Source of the DNA: Daphnia pulex
Lineage: Eukaryota > Arthropoda > Branchiopoda > Diplostraca > Daphniidae
Length of the DNA stretch: 64,000 nt
Reading direction: 5' to 3'
Assembly (NCBI RefSeq): GCF_021134715.1
Contig: NC_060026.1
Span: 12,515,001-12,579,000 of the forward strand
The position numbers and the translations under genes are program-made. Each line of letters opens with the position of its first letter. Position 1 is the stretch's first letter. Of this stretch, positions 46,821 through 59,616 are shown one piece after another. The notes under the pieces are model-generated. The model was not told where the DNA came from and did not search any database. It saw only the letters and a list, made by a program, of their open reading frames with translations.

Positions 46821-47795
46821 TTAACAAGCGATCTCCCACTCAACCGGACCGAAATGGTGGGGGTACTTTTCGGATCGTAATCCGGAAAAGAACTTTAAAA
46901 ATCCGGACTAGGTCTATTCTGTTCAGAATCGCAAGGCGATTCCAACGGAATTAAGTCCGGATTTTTATCTTTTCCCGTTCACGAGATAATCACGGTTGAA
47001 AATCGTGAAATATCACGAAAACCCAAAGTCTCCCCGTTCGACTACATCGCTTTTAGCCGTATATTCGGCTTGTAAAAAAAAACTAATTGATACAAAATGT
47101 AGCCCTTTCATCCCTCTTTCAGAATCCAAAAGGATTTTTTATAATTCTTTGAGATGTTTGAGATATCACGATTTTCGTGATACCCCCATTTCGACAAATT
47201 TTTCAGGCATTTCATTCGGCGTTGCCGATTGCCGTATATGTGACTTCGCCCCCACTCCTTCGCTTTTTCCATTGTTTCCTATGTATCAAGTCCCATCTGT
47301 ATCGATATACAAGGCCTTGATACATAGGAAACAGGGAAAAAGCGAAGGAGTGGACAGGAAAGGGGGCGAAAAGCACATATACGGCAATCGGCAACGCCGA
47401 ATGAAATGCCTGAAAAATTTGTCGAAATGGGGGTATCACAAAAATCGTGATATCTCAAACATCTCAAAGAATTATAAAAAATCCTTTTGGATTCTGAAAG
47501 AGGGATGAAAGGGCTACATTTTGTATCAATTAGTTTTTTTTTACAAGCCGAATATACGGCTAAAAGCGATGTAGTCGAACGGGGAGACTTTGGGTTTTCG
47601 TGATATTTCACGATTTTCAACCGTGATTATCTCGTGAACGGGAAAAGATAAAAATCCGGACTTAATTCCGTTGGAATCGCCTTGCGATTCTGAACAGAAT
47701 AGACCTAGTCCGGATTTTTAAAGTTCTTTTCCGGATTACGATCCGAAAAGTACCCCCACCATTTCGGTCCGGTTGAGTGGGAGATCGCTTGTTAA
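46821..47795. mobile_element. 975-bp fold-back element (two ~470-bp inverted arms)
   Basis: The left end (TTAACAAGCGATCTCCCACT at 46821) and right end (its complement, ending CTTGTTAA at 47795) begin two arms that are near-identical inverted copies up to the centre at about 47292-47316. The spacer is about 25 bp. Differences are few single-base changes and one indel of about 10 bp near the centre. A frame starting MKIVKYHENPKSPRS occurs on both strands (46996 on +, 47620 on -) because of the symmetry; this is not evidence for a protein. The ends TTAA...TTAA suggest insertion at TTAA. Confidence 0.88.
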
Positions 47796-50130
47796 ATGTT
47801 TTAAGATAATTTCAGCTGAAGTTTTCGTGTACCTGGCCAACGGTACGTAGGTGCTCGTGACAGTAGAAATAAAATGGTCTAATCAAAAAGTGCAAGCTCG
47901 CATGCTATGTCTTCTGAAGCTAAATAATTTCTTTCAAGGTATTTCATCATATCATTTTTAAAAAATTTAATCAACTGTGTTCTTTAAGGTTTAAAATGTT
48001 AACGTTAACTTTTCCCTTTCAAGATTTTGTAAATCTTCAAGATATTGATGCCTTCCCCAGAACAAATTCTTTGCTGCTATCTATGTTGCAGGCAACAGCA
48101 AGTCAATGTTTCTATTCAAGATTTTGTGGTAATCATCACTTAGTTCTAATTTAGGACAATGTAAGATTTGAGGTATTGCTTTCTGTCACTACAAATGGTT
48201 TGAAAATTATACCTAAATGTACTTTCCTTTCAGGTTAATCATTCTATGTGTTATAGTTGTTTGGAAACTGATAAGAGATTGCCGGAATTGAAGACTGATA
48301 TAATTTGTGTAGATAAATTACAAGTGCATATCTGTGCTTCCTTCTTTTCTGTGGCCCCGTTTCCCTAACTAACCACCAAACAATCACCCGTTGTGAAAAC
48401 CAGGAGGAGGGGAGGGCTCTGGTCAAACGGGGACTTGGAAGGTGCATGATCCGAGGAAAATATTTGGAGGGTCACGAGTCTAACCAGATATCTTACTAAG
48501 ATTAAGCATTTCCTAGTTAAACTAGTCACACATTTTTCACTCTGCTTCACTGGCCAGGTAATCTCACTGGTAGGAGTTAATTAAGGCATTGTTTTTCCGT
48601 CTTAATCTACTGTAAAATGCAAGGTAGTTAATATTGTAAATGTATAGCACAAGTTATTAATTATGTTTATAAAATTTTATTTATAATTTAATGAAATATA
48701 TTTTTAGAATTTTTCTGAGAAACCGCGAAAACAAATAGAACAAAACAAACATTTTGCTCAACCACTTCCATACCGACACAGAAACGGAAGAATGACCTCC
48801 ATCGTAAATTCAATTTTGTTTGAGTACTAATTAAACCAGGGAACAGGCAGGCAACAGAACATTGGACTGCAACACCACAGGTAATTTCAGTTATTAGTTA
48901 AACGTCAACACAGTGACAAAACCTATGAAACAAATCAGGTATGAAGCAAAAACAAGTAACAAGCTGTTGTAAATATGCAAAAAAGGCAGCTTCCCAATTT
49001 ATGCAGTCAGAAAGCAGCAAGATGGCAAGTAGAGTGTTCTGCATAAGACAGCAACAGCAAACAGCTTCAACTTAACCTGGCTGACAATTCCTATCACAGA
49101 CAAAATATTTATTATATATACAGTCAAAAATACATGTTTGTCAAATAAACCAGCAGGGAAAATTCAGATACTTAAGGCAAAATTTTGTAAAATTTCTGTG
49201 GTGTTATAATTCTATTGAATCAAGAGCAGTTAAGTGATTTATTATCGCGAATAATAAATAGAATCTGTTTTAGAGATTGACTGATTTAATAAACACCAAT
49301 TATCTTAATAAAACTAATAATCCCTTACTAAAACCAATGTTAAGAAAGAATTACCGTTTGTGGAGAATTCCGGTAGCAAGTGCCTTTGATTAACGTCTAA
49401 ATTTGACCACGTGCTGTGTTCTCAAAATACAAAAAAAAGAAGATTCACCTATGATTAAGAATCAAGGATTAACTATGACTGTAAAAATGTTATCTTAACA
49501 AAGAGTTGAGTACCTTTACAGAAAGCAACTGCACTTTGAAGAAAATGACAATCATTTTCAGTTTGATTAGTCGTAATGTAGGTATGTACGTGCACAAACA
49601 TCTCACACGGTCGAACAGGTTCAACCTCTTTCAATCAAATAAAATGTTAACAGCTTTATCATCCATCACAGTCATCCTACACTGCCTTGTGGGTTGTGGC
49701 TCCTTTGTCAATCACCACCTGGTAGCAAAAGATTTTATAATTCCAATATTTACAACTCTTTAACTTCTACTTCATGATAAAATTGGTTAAAACATTAGAA
49801 AAGATAGTAGAAGATAGTAAATGGTTAAATGGAAATGTCAAAAAAGACAATTGGGCAGTACATTTTTCTCCTCTAGGATATCATTGCAAGCAAGGCAAAA
49901 ATAAGATCGTAAAAATATGTAATAAAATAAAGAATAACTATGTCATACCATCTCAAAAATAAAGCTTTGTTGACTAAGAATTGAAAGTTCTTCAAGAATC
50001 TATGCTAATCAACTAACTAAATGTACAGTGGGAAAATGTAACAGAATTACTTCTATTTCTGCCACTTGTTTCCATATGGGATGAGACGTACAGCCATTCG
50101 GCCATTCCTAGTAACAGACGAAATTTCGAA
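47796..50130. other. Intergenic, no supported gene
   Basis: AT-rich DNA with scattered short frames only. No splice-linked exons, RNA genes or terminal repeats were recognised. Confidence 0.4.
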
Positions 50131-50137
50131 GAAATAC

Positions 50138-50214
50138 CATAGCCTTCTACAGTTAAGTGGCAGTTAAGTGGCAGTTAAGTGGCAGTTAAGTGGCCGTACC
50201 TGTAGAAGGCTATG
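50138..50214. repeat. Hairpin with 15-bp arms enclosing 11-bp tandem repeats
   Basis: CATAGCCTTCTACAG (50138-50152) and its exact reverse complement (50200-50214) flank about four tandem units of ttaagtggcag (50153-50194). Confidence 0.88.
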
Positions 50215-50744
50215 AGAAATACACAGAAGCATGACAGAAGTTTCAGCCTTTCAGGCCACGCGATCAGATGATTTGGCCAAGTGTAAATTAAAGGATAGAT
50301 TATACCTGAAAATGAACACATAAAAACACATTCAGTAATTAAAGCCTTAAGAAAGCCAAAACAGAATAGAACACTTATTTTTTTAACTTGTTGGACAATG
50401 TAGAAACACACGGCATGGTGAGAAGTAACACATTTCCGCTTAGTGACTTGGAAACAAATAGACAATGGCGGAAATTTCGTCGCTGATGATGAGTCACGGA
50501 GACACTGCGCTACCTGGTGGACATATTTTAGCCACCTAGTGACAGCCGACAGATTCCTTCCTTCGTATAAAAAAAAGCCAGGTGCATTTTGAGGTCTCCA
50601 ACTTGCTGGTAAAGATGAGTTGACATAAGGATATAGAACACTTTCACGAATCACGCTTGATACACAAAAACACAACCCATTCATTTTTATCACCACTGTT
50701 TGGTCGGCTGGTCGCTTGACTCGCATCTTGAAAGAGGGAATCAA
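50175..50744 (-). other. Orphan 189-codon open frame, doubtful
   Basis: The frame starts MIPSFKMRVKRPADQTVV and stays open for 570 nt, which is long for this base composition. No family, signal peptide or splice partners are recognised; its 3' end runs into the hairpin repeat at 50138-50214. The second half is hydrophobic (IIYPLIYTW, FCVFLIAFY) and could encode membrane segments. It may be a single-exon gene, a transposon remnant or chance. Confidence 0.22.
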
Positions 50745-51122
50745 AGCATTGTCGCGTGTTAGGACTTCTTAGTAGTTGTGTAAAACTAAAAAGATGTTAA
50801 AGAATGTTTCACACGTAGGGCCTACTACCGAACGAAAAAAGGGAGTAAACTTTCAGAATGGGTCCCGTAAAAAGCTGTTCTCATCTTACGAGAACAGTAA
50901 CATGAAAACGATCCCCATTCTAGCTCATCTATACTCAATGGATATTTAGAAACAACAATATACAAAGAAATACAAAATTTTATACTCACGCAATATCATC
51001 CTCGTCAAATCATGATAACCTCGTCGTCACCAAGAAATCGCCACCACCCATAAAAAATGATGGACGGTACGCCACACGCCGAAATAATAAGCAGTATAGC
51101 TCTTAAACTGCTCTGTTAGTAC

Positions 51123-51476
51123 TCAGTCATCGCTGCGATCGAGGTATGCTTGATGCTCCTTTTCTTTCTTCTTAAGTGAGAAGAGTGGGCAGCAGATAGA
51201 TAAGTGGTGGTCGAAGATTGTACCAATCAAGTGTCGCGGCTGCTGGAGAGTTGGCACTCGTAGTAGTTGGGCAATGGGCATAGGTGCTGGATGCTCATCA
51301 ATAGTATAGACAGCTAAGTTGATTTCGAATGGGCCTCTTTCCAGGGAGATGGCCGATGGATAATAGCCAGAGGAGCGGAACTTTTGGCTGTTGTTCACTT
51401 GTTCGAGCTCAAAGTGGTTTAAACGAGCCTGGATGTCGTAAGCCTTTTGCGTAGTTGTACGGAAATTGGAGTTAAC
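51123..51476 (-). CDS. Candidate terminal coding exon, unidentified
   Basis: An open frame of 117 codons reads NSNFRTTTQKAYDIQARLNH, then SGYYPSAISLERGPFEINLA and later LQQPRHLIGTIFDHHL, ending TGA/TAA-type at 51123 after YLDRSDD. The composition is protein-like rather than low complexity. There is no good initiator Met; an in-frame stop lies just upstream of 51476, so it would need an upstream exon that I could not place. Not recognised. Confidence 0.35.
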   Translation of the reverse strand, partial: VNSNFRTTTQKAYDIQARLNHFELEQVNNSQKFRSSGYYPSAISLERGPFEINLAVYTIDEHPAPMPIAQLLRVPTLQQPRHLIGTIFDHHLSICCPLFSLKKKEKEHQAYLDRSDD

Positions 51477-52964
51477 TCGATGAAGTTAGTGGCTGCTAAC
51501 CATCATCACATACATCTTTTCTTTTTACCGCAAAATTTCTAAAAGAAAAAACAGAAATTATAAGTTGTTCTGAAGAGGAAGACACAGGTAGAAAATATAC
51601 TCATTCTTATTTACCCGATTATAGTTCGTCATTTCATAGTCACATGCATAACTATCTATTGAGTGTCTATGACAAGAGGTATCTCTTGTGAATTATTAAG
51701 ACAAAACATGAACTGTTGACTGTGTCATTACTGTCTTGGAAGGACAAAAAGATGCGATTTGACAAGTAAAATCTAAGAGAGAAATAAAAAATAATTATCA
51801 AGACTACTTTCAACATGAATTCTTTAAATTCTATGTAAGCACCACCGCATTCCCGAAAGGTTAGATTGGAAAAGAAAGGTCCCCAAAACAATCAGCGATG
51901 GTTGATGAACATTGTCTCCACTGTTGCTGTTTTTTCCGCGTTAGCCGTCGATCAGTAACGAAGTTTTAGTGTCGTAGTCTTTCCCTTCTGGCTCTTTTTA
52001 TCTTTCTTCTTTTTACTCTTCTTTTCGCCCAGCCTGGTTACAGACTTCCTGATTTGCTAACTAAACAAACCGCTGCCACTGAATCGGCACTAGTGGAGAC
52101 TTGCAATCTAGGACTCTGACCTCTGGAACCATAGGCAACACAATATCTCCTACGGCTAATGGCTTTGATTTGTAACTATTGTTGATGGTTTACAGAGTTT
52201 TAATGGCTTTTTTTTACTATACTTCTATTCTTCATTTCTTCTTCGTCTTCCGATTTAGTGTACTTCTTTTTTCTTATCGTATTCGTTATTCTTTTGTTTC
52301 CTCCTTGATTTCTTCAGGTGGGTCGAAATTGCTTCTCTCTCATACCATTCGGTTTCTTGAATTCCGTTGGCTGGACGGAATATTCTCGTACTGACTAAGA
52401 CCAAAAAAGAAGGACCAGCTAGCGATACTGCATTCAGCCCACCAAAGATGGAAAACTGGAATCAAGACATGCTTTTGACGGAAAAATTTAGCCGAATACT
52501 TGAGCATCTCCGGCCCTAAAAGAGAAATTACTTTTTACTGACAAATCATAACTCGAAATAAAAAAGAAAACCGTACACATGAAAAGGATTTGAGAATTCA
52601 GCTCGAGTTAGGCTTCAATTGATTTCGTTTCCAGGTAAGTGGTCCAAAATGCTTCCGAGTGCTGCTTGGTTGGCTTGGATCTGGATCTTGGATCTCTAAC
52701 GACTGGAATGTTTTTCGGCTAAAGAGTTTCCTGAGATAAAAAAGATTCAATCTCTGCACCATGCCGCCTGGGATTTTTTTCTCGACGTTCTCGCCTGATT
52801 TGAATCGATTTCCCGCTGTGGCAGTCATAAGCCGATAAAGCGTCAGGGACCTATTTTCGGCGTAATGCCAAATGAGACACACGAAATGTAAGTGCGTCAT
52901 AATAATTAATTTGCAGTTACCGTTTCACGTTCGCATTCAAACCTGTCATCTGATGCATTGATTC

Positions 52965-53198
52965 TTAATTAATGGAGAAAATACAGAAACCCTCGAATCT
53001 TTCCTGTTTGTCCTTATCTTTCGTCACGCTAGATAGATTAATAGTCCGAGAGCTTTCGATGAACGCCTTCAGTTTAGTCATGTTTGCTCCTTTTTCAGGG
53101 TCGATTTCTGTTGAAAATTTAACTGCAGCTAATTTAGTTTCTGTTACGTTTCTTGGATGGTTCGGCTCAAAAAAGTTTTGAGAATGGTGGCTTTTCAA
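52965..53198 (-). other. Orphan open frame (77 codons), doubtful
   Basis: It reads SHHSQNFFEPNHPRNVTETK and MTKLKAFIESSRTINLSS, with protein-like composition, ending FCIFSIN and stop. No upstream exon with matching phase was found. A second frame at 52598-52900 lies downstream on the same strand; whether they belong together is unknown. Confidence 0.2.
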
Positions 53199-53739
53199 TG
53201 GTCATTGAGATCGTCTGTAGGTTAGGGTTTTGAAACGAATTCTGGAACCCTCGCAAGAACGTCAAGGATATCTGAACAACGGAGTAAAGATGTATGGCCA
53301 CCATAGTTTGTTTTTGCCACTTTTTTTTTTGTTTTGTTGTCGATATAATGCGGATCAGTGAAATTATTCAAAACAACAACAGTGTCACCAATTATTTAAA
53401 AAGGATAGGATGGTTAGTATGGTAATTCAAGAATTTCTATTGAAAAGAAACGAGAAACCGTGAAAATGGCGCGTGAAACAGCAACATCCGCAGTTATTCA
53501 GAGTATACTCCAGCACACAAAGTAAACAGTAACTAAAAGACAAAGAGTTGAAATTTCTAAGGCATATTATCTAAATAATATGTTGGACACGGAAAGAAAA
53601 AACTTGGTTGACAAATGACGTTGCCTTTCAGATCAAGACTTGAAGACTTAAGAGATAGCAACACATAAAAAGTAACGGTTATGAAGCCAATAAAAGTAGA
53701 AGTAACTTAAAAATGAAACATGAAATCAAACCAAATAAA

Positions 53740-56700
53740 TCAAATGGTGAGATCGAGTACTGGAATGTTGGGCTTACTGCGTTTAGGAGGAGAGAGAATG
53801 AGGACCTCATCCGACGTCGACGACGAGGAACCCAATTCCAATTGCCTTTTCCCTGTGGGCTTGGGTGCCGCAAGGTTCTGGCTGAGACTCTGACGGAACT
53901 TCTGCACATCTCCCATTTCTGATGTCAATCTTCGAAAAGGTTCCACACTGTCATGGTATTCTCTTGTTTTTTCAATAACACAATACCCTTTGTTCGGACC
54001 ATCAGCTTTGTTCCAATCAGACACTGAAACACTGAATCTCATTAAATGATTATTTTCATTTAGTTCCTCTTTAAAACTAAGGAAATGTCTCCTTTTTTCT
54101 ATTGGGTAGATCAATTGTTTTTCGGAGGAACGAAGAAATTCTTGTACTTGAGGAAGGTTGGGTATTACAGCTTTCGGCATACTCCAGGTGAAGGGCGGTT
54201 CTGCTACTGATTTCCATTTGAACACCCAATTTTCCGCGATGCGTATAATAGCAGCAGAAGCATGAGGCGACTTCGTGATTTCTTGGATGTTGATATTCAA
54301 CAATGTCCGCTGAAAGGGTTGGTTATCGTCTGTAATAACTCGGAAGGAACAAATTTCGTCTGCAAATCTTTCCCAAGAACGAGCGTCGTCGATGAACAAC
54401 AAGCAATTAATCATTTTGTCTCCATCTTCTTTTGAAACGTAGTCCAACAAAAAAGGGCGACTGAAAAAATTTCGGCACACCGCGATAAACAATACGAATA
54501 CGAAGCAAGATGGTGATTTCTTTACGCTAGGTTTCCTAGTGACTATCAACTTGTGAAGGTCGAGCATTAAACTCCGTAGATGAAGGCGTGGCATTTTTTT
54601 CAAATACGGTTGAAAGGATCCAATAATATTCTTTTGTTTGGGATCAAACCGATGCTCTTCAATCAAGATAAAAAAATGAGCGCAACTGGAGAATTCTCCT
54701 TCTTGGGTTTTCTCATCCCAGGAGTATTGATCCAATCTGTTGCATTCTTCAGTTATCCATGACTCGATGAGGCTAGCACAGGTGTTCAAAATTGCCAATT
54801 TGGTATCAGAATCCAGTTTACCCCAAACTTCAGTTGAAGAGATGACATCAAGGAAAAATCCGTATTTAAAATTGAGGGACCAACATCCAGCGGCTTCAAT
54901 TACACACACTTCCTTGAGCAGCGATTGCGACAACGACTTATCGAGAAAATTAAGGAAGCGCCTGACCATTTTCGAAACTGCATTTCTGTGTTGCATTACG
55001 TTGGATTTCTTCATTGCAGACACTAAAGCCTTGCAGATTTCACGCACCATGTCGAAATAGCAAGGGTACGTATTCAAACGTTTGCTGCTGGATGTGTGGA
55101 AGTCATCAAGGATGTACAACATTTGGTCAAAGTTCATTTGACACAACAATAAAGAGATGGAGGGGATTGGTTGGAGATCTGCTAGTTTAGGGTTCCGTTT
55201 CACTTTTATCACAAACTGTATGTACTCAGTCACGCTAGACAGTAGCAAACTGCCGTTCTTGTTCCACTTAAAGTTTGAGGGTGGCTGGACCTTCTTTTCA
55301 ATGGCTGACAATGTGTTGAGTAACAGGGTGGAGTATCGATTTAAAATGGATGTTAGAGCCGTTTTTCCTAATTCCGATGTTGTGGCAAGTTTCCATAGAG
55401 ATCGATACGAAAGCAATTGCTTCAACAATGCAATCGTTCCTTCTTGATTTGGAACATTTATCATTTTGTAAAGCAAAGACTCGAGCCATTTCGGATTTCC
55501 AAGTCGAATAAAACATTTCAGCAACCCAAGAGCGTCTGGAGAGGAGGGAACAAGTAACTCGCAGGATAAGAAAGTCTCGCAAATTTTCAGGAAAATAAAC
55601 TGGCAGGTGCCCATGAATGCGCCCATGAAGCGCGAGTTACCCTGAGCACCTAATTCCAGTACCAAACTGCATTGTGAGGTCGAGGGAAGCTTGGAGAAGA
55701 GAGAGACCAACGATGCTAGTCTTTCTTGACTGGAGGATTCCGGGTAGGCTTCCAAAGAAACGATTGCATCCACGTACAAGGCTACATCCGACTGTTTGAG
55801 AACGGCAGCTCCTTTTTGGTCAATGTTGGCCAACGACGACGCTACACAATCTCCAACCAGCATAGCTCCTTTCACGCATTTGACGCCAAGAAAGTACTGA
55901 ATCATTTTGATGATCGGTACGAATTGGTTGATAATGCGATGAGTAGTAATCAATCCTTTTAAAAGATCAATGCAATCGCCCCGACCTAAAACAAATAAAT
56001 AAAGTTATAGGATATGTTTATTTAATTTAATAAAACAGCATAAAGGAAACTTACCATTGCTTTGACACATGAGTTTGACAACTTCTTGAGCTACTTGTTC
56101 ATTCTGAATGCCTTCAAAAGTTTTCAAGGTTTTTTGCTTCGCTGTGGTGTCGAATTCGGTCCAAAGCATCTTCAATATCATGAAACCTTCTTTCAGCGCA
56201 CGCAAGGCGTTGCAGAGACGTAGCAATCTCAGCGTTAGCTCACCGTTAGTGAATGTTGACTGGGTCCAGATTCTTTCGGGATAGTTGCAGCAATATGCAA
56301 CTGCATTATTTAAATCTTGTGCGAGCTGTTGATGAGTGAGCGTCTGCCATCCAAGAGCGGAAGTCAAAGAACTTTCAAGTAAGTCCAAAAACATACCGAG
56401 TCCATACCGACAATACATTCCGATGGATTGATGTTTAGGCCATATAACCAGTATTGCATGAAAGTAAATCCTCTGACGAATTCTAATTAGCTGTCCCCAA
56501 CAACTGCCGAGGCATCTATTCCGACAATTGCATTGGTCGTAATTTTTTCTCTTGAATTTGTTCTCCTTGTCTGGTTGAATGCTACATGGTTCCAGCAAGT
56601 TTCGAATGGGCCCAACGCATTCCTCGTTCCAGTTAAGCTCGTCGATATTGAGATCTTTGACAGCACTGTTCGAATCTATCCAACTCGAAATTTTTGTTGA

Positions 56701-58153
56701 CGACGTTTCTTCGGAATTACAGGGACGATACGATTTTCTATACCTTGTATTCGTATGCGTGACTTTCGCCAGATGCACGTCGATAAGAGGGCAGCGTCGG
56801 AGAAGGTCAGCCAGAATTCGATCACTTCCTCGAAGATGATGAAACATGAGTCTATTCTCGAAATACTTTTCATCAAGAACAAAAAACAAAACATCTTCTT
56901 CACACTTCACCATTGTTGGGTTGTTAACATCGCAATTGAAATGTTTTTCATCTCCCCAGGAGTATTCGTTTTCAGAATCCCCAGAGTTTTCATAATCTCC
57001 ACAATCTTCAGAATCCTCAAAGTCTTCAGAATCCTCAAAGTCTTCAGAATCCTCAATATCCGTGTCTAATTTTTTCTTAATCAACGAGCAAACGTCGTTA
57101 TCAGCAGAATCATTTAACGCAATTCCAAATGGTTGGTCTGTAGAGCACGCAACTTTTTTCTCGTCGATCCAAGTAATCACGGGGATTTTGATGTTATCTC
57201 TCAGCAATGGGCATTGTTGAACTTCGGTGGAATAGTCATCTTCATTTCGCTGAGGACTCCAAGGCAGGAGTGCTAATTCTAATTTCTTCTGTGAGTTGAG
57301 AAAAACTAGAAAATCGGCTGGGATCACAATGCTGGAATTGGTCCACACCAGGTTGAAGACGAGCGTCAACTTCCAGCCTCGCGTAACGGGATTCATAACA
57401 TACTCGCAGCTGTTGTAAAATGAACACAAGGAGAAGCGCTTATGGCAATCAACCTGATCTTCGTAACTGGCTTGCCTTCCATTATATTTCACATAGAAGT
57501 TTCCACCGTCATGGCCGCCTATTACGGGTAACTGAAGAATCGCCGTACCGAATGTTCCTATCATAGTCAACGTATAATCAGTATTTTATTCAATCAATAA
57601 GAAAATGACTGAGGTCAGTCTTACCGAATTCTTTGTCTGAATCAAAGGTATGAGTGTACTGCCCATCTACCTCAAACAGCATCAGCTTATCAAGCTTCGC
57701 TTTGAAATCCATTGTTTTAGTAACAGGTAATCCTAACATCTTGATGACTAGAGAACTCATGTCTATGTTCTCTAGTGTTGAATGGATTTTATCAGAACAT
57801 ATTTCAAAAGTGTGTTTCTGTGAGGAAGGGAATAGGGTTGGCGAGGCATCTGCATTGAGCTGTTTTTCAGAAAAAGCCTTTAATCTTTTAGCATTCTGAA
57901 ATAACCATAACAAAAAAAGAAGAGATAAGAAAAATACTGAATACATTGGACATAAAATAAAATCCCATAAAAAAAATGATCATACCAGGAGGGATACAGG
58001 TATGTTGATATTTCCAATTTTGTCGAGCTTAATAGAAGGTAGAGAAATTTCAGCAGGTAACACATACCCAGCAGAAAAATCTAATAATGTCTCCTGCGAT
58101 GGCAAAACAGCTTCAGCTATGCATTTTCTATCAATTTTTGATGAAGAATTCAT
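53740..58153 (-). CDS. Large protein with degenerate 2OG-Fe(II) oxygenase-like N-terminus
   Basis: Four coding exons (minus): 57986-58153, 57625-57895, 56055-57557, 53740-55985; phases 0, 1, 1; 1395 aa. The start MNSSSKIDRK is the first Met after an acceptor near 58175; a 5' UTR exon ends at about 58338. Residues 30-218 follow the plan of the large 2-oxoglutarate/iron oxygenase family known mainly from fungi and some invertebrates: SLPSIKL, INIPVSLLNAKRLKAF, LDKLMLFEVDGQY, D-S-D-K-E-F-G-T-F-G-T, AILQLPVIGGHDGGNFYVKY, CEYVMNPVTRGWKLTLVFNL. Expected ligands are changed (Thr139, Tyr199, Lys209), so catalysis is doubtful. An acidic EDSEDF repeat lies at about 310-345, a Cys cluster (CNCRNRCLGSC) near 485, then a long helical region and a basic tail PPKRSKPN (possible nuclear signal). 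Exon structure is strong; role unknown. Confidence 0.78.
57004..57056 (-). repeat. Coding 18-bp tandem repeat (acidic EDSEDF)
   Basis: About three units of an 18-bp repeat (cctcaaagtcttcagaat on +) encode Glu-Asp-Ser-Glu-Asp-Phe within the acidic region of the 2OG-like protein. Confidence 0.85.
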
Positions 58154-59289
58154 GATTCTTCTGTTTTTTTCTGGATTTCTGAAATGAATGTAAGAAATGT
58201 TAGAATTTTCAAAACAAATCAGCATACAATTCCAAACTTATGACTTATGATGAAGGGAAAGATGAGACTCATGGGAGGCACAACATTCCAAGATATTTGA
58301 AATTAGTTATTATTGATATACTCAATATTTATTTACCAAATAGCACTAAACAACTGGAAACACCGAAATAGAGCAAAGGGGACGAGAATTTTTTCTCAAT
58401 TTCAATTTCCAAACCGTTCCAAAGTTCAAAAACTGAAACCCCAAGCCAATGTCCATAACCATGTGCCATACTGCCATGTCCATAGCTAATGGCCGCCTTG
58501 GTAATCGGAGAACCGGACTATCGGTCGACCGCAGTGCACCTAGCGGGAAAAACTGGTTCTACATAACCTGCCACCAGGTGTCAAGTTTTCAAAATCTTCA
58601 GCTTTCACACATAGCGCACAAGAATATTGCAGGCTTGCAGTTGCAGCCTCTTCCTTTTACCTCGGTGCAACTGTGCAACTATAAGTATAAGCTAATCCTT
58701 TAGAGGAACTAGACCGTTTAGCCGTTTTCCGCGTGGCTTCATATCAATGTGTAATTTAATCAGCTTCAATCTTGCTAGAACAATATTTAAAAAAAAAGGT
58801 CACACCACAGTTTGAATGGCAAAAATTTAATGTAAAAAAAAATGTTGATGTCAGACTCATATAGGTCATAGCCAAAAATTTGCAAATCAAAGGGCTCCAT
58901 GATTTTGTAGTTTATTTACATTTACGTTCGCAAGAAGCACGTTTCACTTTAACCACTGCAACAGTGCAACTGTAACTACGCATAGGTACCGAAAATTGGT
59001 CTTTAAAATTAAATTTTTAGTTGCACATTAGGGGGGAACCGGAATACAGATCTGCAATCTAAAAAATGACACAAGATTCTCAGCATTGAACACTTTTGGA
59101 AGCCACTAAAATCTTTTCGGTATCGAAACACAACGAATTTGAATAAACAATACGAAATCTAATTCTCTATTTAGCACAAAGCTATATCTACACAATTCAC
59201 ATTAAATTGGAGCCCAACCAACAATACCAAGGATAAGTAACTACAAATATGAAATGATGGACATGTCATCTGTTTGAACGCATCAACGA

Positions 59290-59296
59290 GAGGTAG
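59290..59296 (-). promoter_or_regulatory. let-7 seed match downstream of LIN-28
   Basis: On the LIN-28 transcript strand the sequence is CTACCTC, complementary to let-7 positions 2-8. It lies about 320 nt after the stop. lin-28 is a known let-7 target in animals. Whether the 3' UTR reaches this site is not shown. Confidence 0.45.
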
Positions 59297-59616
59297 ACAA
59301 ATGTATGGCATTTGTGTGGCAACTACAAATTTAGGTACTGTATAACAATTGTACATGTATAATATTAAAATGAATAATTTTGATTCAAATATTGTACGAA
59401 ACATTTGACCTGAGGAGCATTTGTGAGCATTGCCAAGTAAAAATTCGGACATAATAATAATGCAGAATTGAGCAATGCTATAGGGTGCGTGTATACTGTT
59501 GAAGATATCGAAATATTTTTGTTACGTAAAAACATCCAGGATGTGTGTCGTCCGCTTGGTGATTGTCAAACTGCTGATTGGTTATTGTAGTCCATAATAT
59601 GCAGGGAAGATAAAAC

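Noticed and set aside
46996-47620. Two frames starting MKIVKYHENPKSPRS on opposite strands
   Set aside because: Produced by the inverted symmetry of the fold-back element; no domain is recognisable.
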